Shown here: piece after piece, positions 59,364 through 64,000 of the stretch | Position numbering within the stretch: position 1 is the stretch's first letter | How the letters are laid out: each line of letters begins with the position of its first letter | Source of the DNA: Asticcacaulis currens | GTDB lineage: Bacteria; Pseudomonadota; Alphaproteobacteria; Caulobacterales; Caulobacteraceae | Direction of reading: 5' to 3' | NCBI RefSeq assembly: GCF_028550395.1 | Contig: NZ_JAQQKW010000012.1 | Span: 38,170-102,169, forward strand | Length of the DNA stretch: 64,000 nucleotides | Notes under the pieces: model-generated | What the model was told of the DNA's origin: nothing | Databases searched by the model: none | What the model saw: only the letters and a program-made list of their open reading frames with translations | Program-made: the position numbers and the translations under genes

Positions 59364-60641
59364 CTCAGCCTGAAACTGAGCGGTTTCGGTCGAGTCCTTC
59401 AACGCGGTAGTCGAGGACTGACCATTGGTGATGGTCATGGCGATCTTGTCGAAATAGCCGGTGCCGACCTCGCGCTGGTGACGGGTAGCGGTATAGCCCG
59501 CCGCCTCATTGGCAAATTCGCGCTGCTGAAGCTCGGAATAGGCCGCCATGCCGCGGTCGCGGTAACCGGAGGCCAGCTCGAACATGCCGTTATTCAGCGA
59601 GTGGAAGCCGGCCAGGGTCACGAACTGGAACTTGTAGCCCATAGCCCCTAACTCACGCTGGAATTTGGCGATCGTCGCCTCGTCCAGCTTGGCCTTCCAA
59701 TTGAAGGAGGGCGAGCAGTTATAGGCCAAGAGCTTGCCCGGATGGACCTTGTGCACGGCCTCGGCAAAGCGACGCGCGTCGTCCAGGTCCGGGTGCGAGG
59801 TTTCCCACCACAGCAGGTCGGCATATTTGGCATAGGCCAGACCGCGCGCGATGCAGTGATCGAGCCCCGTCCCGGCCTTAAGGCGGAAGAAGCCTTCCGG
59901 CGTGCGGCTGTCGCGGTCGATGAACGGGTGGTCGCGCTCGTCAATGTCCGAGGTGATCAGTTGCGCCGACTCCGCATCGGTGCGCGCCACGGTGAGGGTG
60001 GGCACGCCCATCACATCGGCCGCCAGACGCGCCGCGATCAGGTTGCGCTCATGCGCCTGGGTCGGGATCAGCACCTTGCCGCCGAGGTGGCCGCACTTCT
60101 TTTCCGAAGCCAGTTGATCCTCGAAATGCACGCCCGATGCCCCGGCCTCGATAAAGGCCTTCATGATCTCAAAACTGTTGAGCGGCCCGCCGAAACCGGC
60201 CTCGGCATCGGCGACGATGGGCGCGAACCAGTCGCGCTTGGCGCCACCTTCGGAGTGCTCGATCTGATCGGCGCGCTGAAGCGTGCGGTTGATGCGGCGG
60301 CACAGTTCCGGGGCGGCATTGGCCGGGTACAGCGACTGATCCGGATACATGGCCGAAGCGGTGTTGGCATCCGCCGCCACCTGCCAGCCGGAGAGGTAGA
60401 TGGCCTTGAGCCCGGCGCGCACCATCTGCATGGCCTGATTGCCGGTGACGGCCCCCAGCGCATTGATAAAGGGCTCCTCGCGCAGGAGTCGCCACAGGCG
60501 ATTGGCCCCGCGCTCGGCCAGCGTATTGTGCACAAGGACCGAACCCCGCAGCTTTTCGACCTCCTGCGGCGTGTACGGACGGGTAATGCCGTCGAAGCGC
60601 CCCTTGGGGGCATTGGGCACCAGTTGCTCGAAAGTGGTCAT
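59352..60641 (-). CDS. aceA: Isocitrate lyase
   Basis: A 429-residue glyoxylate-cycle enzyme splitting isocitrate to glyoxylate and succinate. The catalytic Cys is in [20 protein letters not shown], and [14 protein letters not shown] and [15 protein letters not shown] are further active-site segments. The ATG overlaps the stop of a 59-residue upstream ORF (ATGA). It allows growth on acetate and on polyhydroxybutyrate breakdown products, fitting phasin and bdhA elsewhere in the window. A RamB/ScfR-type regulator is encoded 0.8 kb upstream on the opposite strand. The last codons lie within a 14-bp tandem repeat. Confidence 0.97.
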   Translation of the reverse strand: MTTFEQLVPNAPKGRFDGITRPYTPQEVEKLRGSVLVHNTLAERGANRLWRLLREEPFINALGAVTGNQAMQMVRAGLKAIYLSGWQVAADANTASAMYPDQSLYPANAAPELCRRINRTLQRADQIEHSEGGAKRDWFAPIVADAEAGFGGPLNSFEIMKAFIEAGASGVHFEDQLASEKKCGHLGGKVLIPTQAHERNLIAARLAADVMGVPTLTVARTDAESAQLITSDIDERDHPFIDRDSRTPEGFFRLKAGTGLDHCIARGLAYAKYADLLWWETSHPDLDDARRFAEAVHKVHPGKLLAYNCSPSFNWKAKLDEATIAKFQRELGAMGYKFQFVTLAGFHSLNNGMFELASGYRDRGMAAYSELQQREFANEAAGYTATRHQREVGTGYFDKIAMTITNGQSSTTALKDSTETAQFQAEPAE

Positions 60642-60817
60642 GACAGGGTCTCCGTATCCCGGCGCTCAGGTCGGGGGGTGGTGGGATTGAGGCTTTCGCG
60701 GTGGGCCATCAGGGCGGCCTGACGCGACAGGACGGCCGCCGCGCCGAACGAGGACGCATAGACGGCCACAAGGTCGAACGGGCTCAGGAACGGTGTAAAG
60801 TTGGGTGAATTTGTCAT
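60638..60817 (-). CDS. 59-residue ORF translationally coupled to aceA
   Basis: It begins [20 protein letters not shown] and ends ERRDTETLS, with a very good ribosome site (AAAGGAGACG, 5 nt before the ATG) and a stop that overlaps the aceA start (ATGA). aceA itself has only a weak site, so it may depend on translation of this ORF. The mid part ([20 protein letters not shown]) is moderately hydrophobic. I know no family. It may be a true small protein or a coupling leader. Confidence 0.6.
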   Translation of the reverse strand: MTNSPNFTPFLSPFDLVAVYASSFGAAAVLSRQAALMAHRESLNPTTPRPERRDTETLS

Positions 60818-60992
60818 AATACGTCTCCTTTCCGGCGGCTTGGCCGCGCTGTTGATGGGACGATTAAGCGCCAAAAATCAGAGAAAGGGAGGGTTTGGCG
60901 GGTAAATACCGCGTCATTTGGCAAAAGGCGACCTTGTTCGCTTTGTAAATTTATGACTAAATGACCGAAACATCACCCTTGCTAAGGCCGTT

Positions 60993-61430
60993 ATGAACAT
61001 GCGCGACATCATTCAAAAGGAATGGGGCTGGCTTGGCTTCGAAGTCGATCAGGTGCTGGAGGTGAACGCCTTCGGAAATGTTCTGTTTAGCTCTATGGAT
61101 GGCCAGCGCTGGAGAATATGCCCCGAAGACCTTTTGTGCGAACCTATTGCCAGTGGGGAGGCAGATTACAGGCTGTTGTTACAGGACGCGGATTTTCAGT
61201 TGGATTGGAAAATGGGATGCTTGGTCGAAATGGCACGCGACACCATTGGCGATCTGCATGAGGGCTACAGCTACTGTCTTAAGCTCTGGACACCTCTGGG
61301 CGGCGAATATGTAGCGGACAATATAGCTCAAGCCCCCACTGATGAGGTGATTGCTTCTGCGGGCCATGTCGCTTTTCAGATTAAAGCTGTACCGAATGGC
61401 GGGCAGATTCAGTTGAAGGTCGTGGACTAA
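60993..61430 (+). CDS. DUF1851/Tdi1-type immunity-like protein
   Basis: A 145-residue soluble protein. The segment WGWLGFEVDQVLEVNAFGNV-LFSSMDGQRWRICPEDLLCE resembles the SMI1-like/Tdi1 C-terminal (DUF1851) domain found in immunity proteins of type VI secretion effectors and in orphan copies. No effector or secretion gene is nearby, so it is an orphan. It ends 3 nt before the regulator gene and is probably co-transcribed with it. Family assignment is by pattern memory. Confidence 0.65.
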   Translation: MNMRDIIQKEWGWLGFEVDQVLEVNAFGNVLFSSMDGQRWRICPEDLLCEPIASGEADYRLLLQDADFQLDWKMGCLVEMARDTIGDLHEGYSYCLKLWTPLGGEYVADNIAQAPTDEVIASAGHVAFQIKAVPNGGQIQLKVVD

Positions 61431-61433
61431 GCC

Positions 61434-62867
61434 ATGTCCGAACTTGATCGCAAACTCTTCCTGGGCGGCCGCCTCAAACGTCTGCGGCACGACCTGAACC
61501 TGACCCAGACGCGCATGGCCGAAGACCTTGGCGTGTCGCCCTCCTATCTCAACCATCTGGAGCGCAATCAGCGCCCGGTGACGGCGCAGGTGCTGCTGAA
61601 GCTGGCCTCGACCTATGATCTCGATATGCGCAGCTTCACCTCGGAGGCCGATCCGTCGGGTGAGGCCGATCTGGCCGAGGTGCTGAGCGATCCGCTGTTC
61701 AAGGACCTGCACGCACCGCGCCGCGAAATCGCCGATCTGGTCGCCGCCTCTCCCACGGTGGCCGAGGCCATGCTGCGGCTGTACCGCGCCTATAAAGAAC
61801 GCAAGGTGCGTGAGGTGATCGACCTCAGCTCGGCAGAAATCCTCAATGAACACTCGCCCGCCGACTGGACGCGCGATCAGGTGCAGGCGGCCAATAACCA
61901 CTTCCCGGACTTCGATGAACGCGGCGAGGCTTTGTTCGAGGCGCTGGGCGGTGATCCGCACACGCTCGAAGCCGCCGCCGAACACCGACTGCAAAGTGAA
62001 TTTGGCATCGGGGTGCGCTTCATGCCGGCCTCGGTCATGCTGATCTATCAGCGGCGCTACGATCCGCACCGGCGGCGGCTGATGCTGTCGGAGACGCTGG
62101 CCCCCTCCTCGCGCGTCTTTGCCATCGTCTATCAACTGGCCCTGTCGCTATACGGCGCGGAGCTGAATGCGCGTGTCGAACGCGCCAAGGCCCCGGACCT
62201 CGCCTCGGCGCGCCTGTTCAAGATTGCGTTGCTCAACTATCTGACGGCGGCGACCCTGATGCCCTATGGCCGCTTTCACGACGCCGCCGAAGCCTGTGGC
62301 TACGATCTGGAGCTGCTGCGTGCCCCCTTCGGCGTCAGTTTTGAACAGGCGGCGCACCGCCTGACCACCCTGTCGCAGCCCGGCCGCCGCGGCGTACCCT
62401 TTTTCATGATGCGGATAGATTCCGCCGGCAATGTTTCCAAACGCTTTGCGGCGGGCAAGTTTCCCTTTTCGCGCTTTGGCGGGGCCTGCCCGCGCTGGAA
62501 CCTGCATCAGGCCTTTCAGTCGCCGGGCCGCATCCTCACCCAGGTGATCGAAACCCCCGCAAGCCCGAGCGGCGAGCGGTCGCGCTATTTCACGCTGGCG
62601 CGCACGCTCGACCGGGGCCTGCGCGGCTGGGACGGCGGGGCCTATAGCGAGCAGGCGCTGGGGCTGGGCTGTGAGCTGAAATACGCCGACAAGCTGGTCT
62701 ATGCGAAGGGGCTCGACCTCAGCAACCCGGCGGCTGTCGAAACCGGCCCCATGTGCCGGCTGTGCGAACGCCCCAACTGCCGCGAACGCGCCGCCCCGCC
62801 GGTGACCAAGACCCTATCCGTCGATGAGTGGATCAAGTCGGCCACGGCGTTTCCGTTTGCAGGGTAA
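61434..62867 (+). CDS. RamB/ScfR-type short-chain fatty-acyl regulator (XRE-DUF955-DUF2083)
   Basis: A 477-residue regulator: an XRE helix-turn-helix at about residues 9-65 (LFLGGRLKRLRHDLNLTQTR, LGVSPSYLNHLERNQRPVTA), a zincin-like DUF955 region in the middle where the HExxH motif is not seen, and a C-terminal domain with a Cys-rich signature MCRLCERPNCRERAAPP. This architecture controls acetate/propionate and glyoxylate genes in other bacteria. The divergent aceA operon is the likely target. The gene overlaps nothing and starts 3 nt after the immunity-like ORF. Confidence 0.88.
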   Translation: MSELDRKLFLGGRLKRLRHDLNLTQTRMAEDLGVSPSYLNHLERNQRPVTAQVLLKLASTYDLDMRSFTSEADPSGEADLAEVLSDPLFKDLHAPRREIADLVAASPTVAEAMLRLYRAYKERKVREVIDLSSAEILNEHSPADWTRDQVQAANNHFPDFDERGEALFEALGGDPHTLEAAAEHRLQSEFGIGVRFMPASVMLIYQRRYDPHRRRLMLSETLAPSSRVFAIVYQLALSLYGAELNARVERAKAPDLASARLFKIALLNYLTAATLMPYGRFHDAAEACGYDLELLRAPFGVSFEQAAHRLTTLSQPGRRGVPFFMMRIDSAGNVSKRFAAGKFPFSRFGGACPRWNLHQAFQSPGRILTQVIETPASPSGERSRYFTLARTLDRGLRGWDGGAYSEQALGLGCELKYADKLVYAKGLDLSNPAAVETGPMCRLCERPNCRERAAPPVTKTLSVDEWIKSATAFPFAG

Positions 62868-62871
62868 TCCT

Positions 62872-62895
62872 ACCTCCCCGGCGTGCCGGGGAGGT
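62872..62895. terminator. Palindrome between converging genes
   Basis: Perfect 11-bp stem acctccccggc / gccggggaggt with a 2-nt loop, located between the stops of the regulator and the GguC-family gene. It belongs to the CCTCCC class and lacks a T-run. Confidence 0.55.
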
Positions 62896-62907
62896 GTAAG
62901 ACAGGCG

Positions 62908-63918
62908 TTACAACCGCACCACCTTCGCGATGTGGGCCAGCGGCTCAGTGGTTTTGAGGGGGTTTCTGAGCGGGTGGACGAAGGGGCGGGCGTCGATTTC
63001 GAACACGTCGCCGGCTTGCGTCTTCACGCCATCAGCAAAGCTCGCCGTCGCCGTCCCGAAGCAGTGCACATGCACATCGCCCGGCACCCGGAACAGCTCG
63101 TACTTGAAGTGGTGGTGTTCAAGGTTCTCAAACGTGTGGGACATGTTGTCCTCACCCGAGATAAACGGCTTCTCCCAGATCACTTCATTGCCGCGCACGA
63201 TCTTCGACGTGCCTTCGACGTGGCTCGGCAGCTCTCCGGTCAGGAGCTCGACACCGAGGCTTGCCGGGCGCAGCTTGGAGTGGGCCAGCCACAGATAGTT
63301 CTGCTTCTCAGTCACGTGGTCTGAGAACTCATTGGCCAGCGCAAAGCCGATGCGATAGGGCTGTGCATCCTCGCCAATGACGTAGATGCCCGCCATTTCC
63401 GGCTCCTCGCCGCCGTCCTCGGCAAAGCCCGGCGACACCAGCTCGGCCCCCGGCCCGACCAACGCATAGCCATTGCCCTTATAGAACCATTCCGGCTGCG
63501 CCCCCGCCGTGCCCGAGGCCGGCTTGCCGCCCTTCACGCCCATCAGGAACATGCGCATCGAATCGGTCAGGTTTTCTTCGCCACCCGCCTCTTTGGCCTT
63601 GGCGTGCATCTTGTCGCGGCCCTCGGCCGAGCCCAGGTGCGTCAGGCCCGTCCCGGTCAGGTGCAGGTGGGCCGGGTCCGGATGGTCGATCGGGGCCAGC
63701 ACGCGGCCTTCGGACAGGGCCAGCGCAATGTCCACCCCCTCACCCAGCCCCTGCTGCGCCACCTGATCGGCAATCGAGCGTTTGGCGGCAATGGCGGCCC
63801 TGGCCAGCTCATAGGTCGTGGTCACGCCCAGAATAATCTTCGCCGAACCGTCATCTTCGGCGGCGGCCACACCACGCGTTCCGTGGGCATCGACAAACTG
63901 GATCAGGCGAAGGGTCAT
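62908..63918 (-). CDS. GguC/AraD1-type FAA-hydrolase-family protein
   Basis: A 336-residue member of the fumarylacetoacetate hydrolase superfamily. Motifs LHLTGTGLTHLGSAEGRDKM, PEWFYKGNGYALVGPGAELV, GFALANEFSDHV and EDNMSHTFENLEHHHFKYEL, with VHVHCFGTATASFADG near the C-terminus, are those of the GguC / AraD1 group associated with pentose acid catabolism (2-keto-3-deoxy-arabinonate/xylonate steps). The start overlaps the stop of a partial upstream frame (ATGA), so it belongs to an operon running off the window. Confidence 0.85.
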   Translation of the reverse strand: MTLRLIQFVDAHGTRGVAAAEDDGSAKIILGVTTTYELARAAIAAKRSIADQVAQQGLGEGVDIALALSEGRVLAPIDHPDPAHLHLTGTGLTHLGSAEGRDKMHAKAKEAGGEENLTDSMRMFLMGVKGGKPASGTAGAQPEWFYKGNGYALVGPGAELVSPGFAEDGGEEPEMAGIYVIGEDAQPYRIGFALANEFSDHVTEKQNYLWLAHSKLRPASLGVELLTGELPSHVEGTSKIVRGNEVIWEKPFISGEDNMSHTFENLEHHHFKYELFRVPGDVHVHCFGTATASFADGVKTQAGDVFEIDARPFVHPLRNPLKTTEPLAHIAKVVRL

Positions 63919-64000
63919 GCGGTCGCTCCCGATAGATCAAGCGCATCCCCCGGAAGTGTCTGGCGGTTTGGGGCAGGATGCGCGGCCATTAAGTCTTTAA
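63915..64000 (-). CDS. C-terminal end of an upstream gene (partial)
   Basis: From the window edge one frame is open (...KDLMAAHPAPNRQTLPGDAL...GATA) and its TGA overlaps the start of the GguC-family gene as ATGA. With only 28 codons visible the product cannot be named. The overlap suggests a real coupled gene, probably of the same sugar-acid pathway. Confidence 0.4.
   Translation of the reverse strand, partial: KDLMAAHPAPNRQTLPGDALDLSGATA

Overview
The window is ordinary, gene-dense chromosome from an alphaproteobacterium of the Caulobacteraceae. Asticcacaulis is my best guess, by inference. Support comes from a PleC-type cell-cycle kinase, a GTTC-N7-GTTC LexA box before dinB, a ChvI-ChvG-HprK-EIIA locus, a complete Entner-Doudoroff gene set and many alphaproteobacterial intergenic palindromes. 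I see no rRNA or tRNA gene, no CRISPR array, no prophage and no intact transposase. At least two non-autonomous (MITE-like) elements are visible.

Layout. 0-5 kb: the 3' end of feoB with a Cys-rich partner, a minus-strand small RNA resembling rhizobial MmgR, a small membrane protein, an NCS2 purine permease and an exported nucleosidase. 4.8-16.2 kb: a carbohydrate module made of a GH3 glucosidase, a LacI-type regulator, eda, and a zwf-pgl-edd-glk operon. Three copies of the palindrome TGACAGCGCTGTCA (one with a single mismatch) lie before the GH3 gene and before zwf; one overlaps a consensus -35 that points into an unannotated, highly structured non-coding segment with a strong terminator (7.69-7.90 kb). 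16.4-20.8 kb: ppc, a truncated globin, a MITE-like repeat and an unknown gene. 20.9-29.7 kb: aminopeptidase N, a receiver protein, pleC, a DMT permease and a sigma/anti-sigma/metal-sensor operon. 29.8-37.2 kb: glnE, a TA-flanked MITE that supplies part of the stop codon of an S41 peptidase, and a two-component pair. 37.5-45 kb: phasin and bdhA (polyhydroxybutyrate), OsmC-family proteins, dinB and ada. 45-52 kb: EIIA-Man, HprK, ChvG, ChvI, a large unknown protein and a chemoreceptor. 52-64 kb: an M28 peptidase, polA, HigBA toxin-antitoxin, gloA, the aceA operon with a 14-bp tandem repeat, a Tdi1-like immunity gene, a RamB/ScfR-type regulator and a GguC-family hydrolase.

How it fits together. 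The GH3 enzyme would release glucose from beta-glucans; glk, zwf, pgl, edd and eda carry it to pyruvate, and ppc refills the TCA cycle. Shared operators suggest joint control by the neighbouring LacI-type protein. Phasin/bdhA and aceA handle storage polymer and C2 carbon. The MmgR-like RNA would be expected, from work in rhizobia, to act on phasin. The items most worth follow-up are the MmgR-like RNA, the structured 7.7-kb RNA and the operator set.
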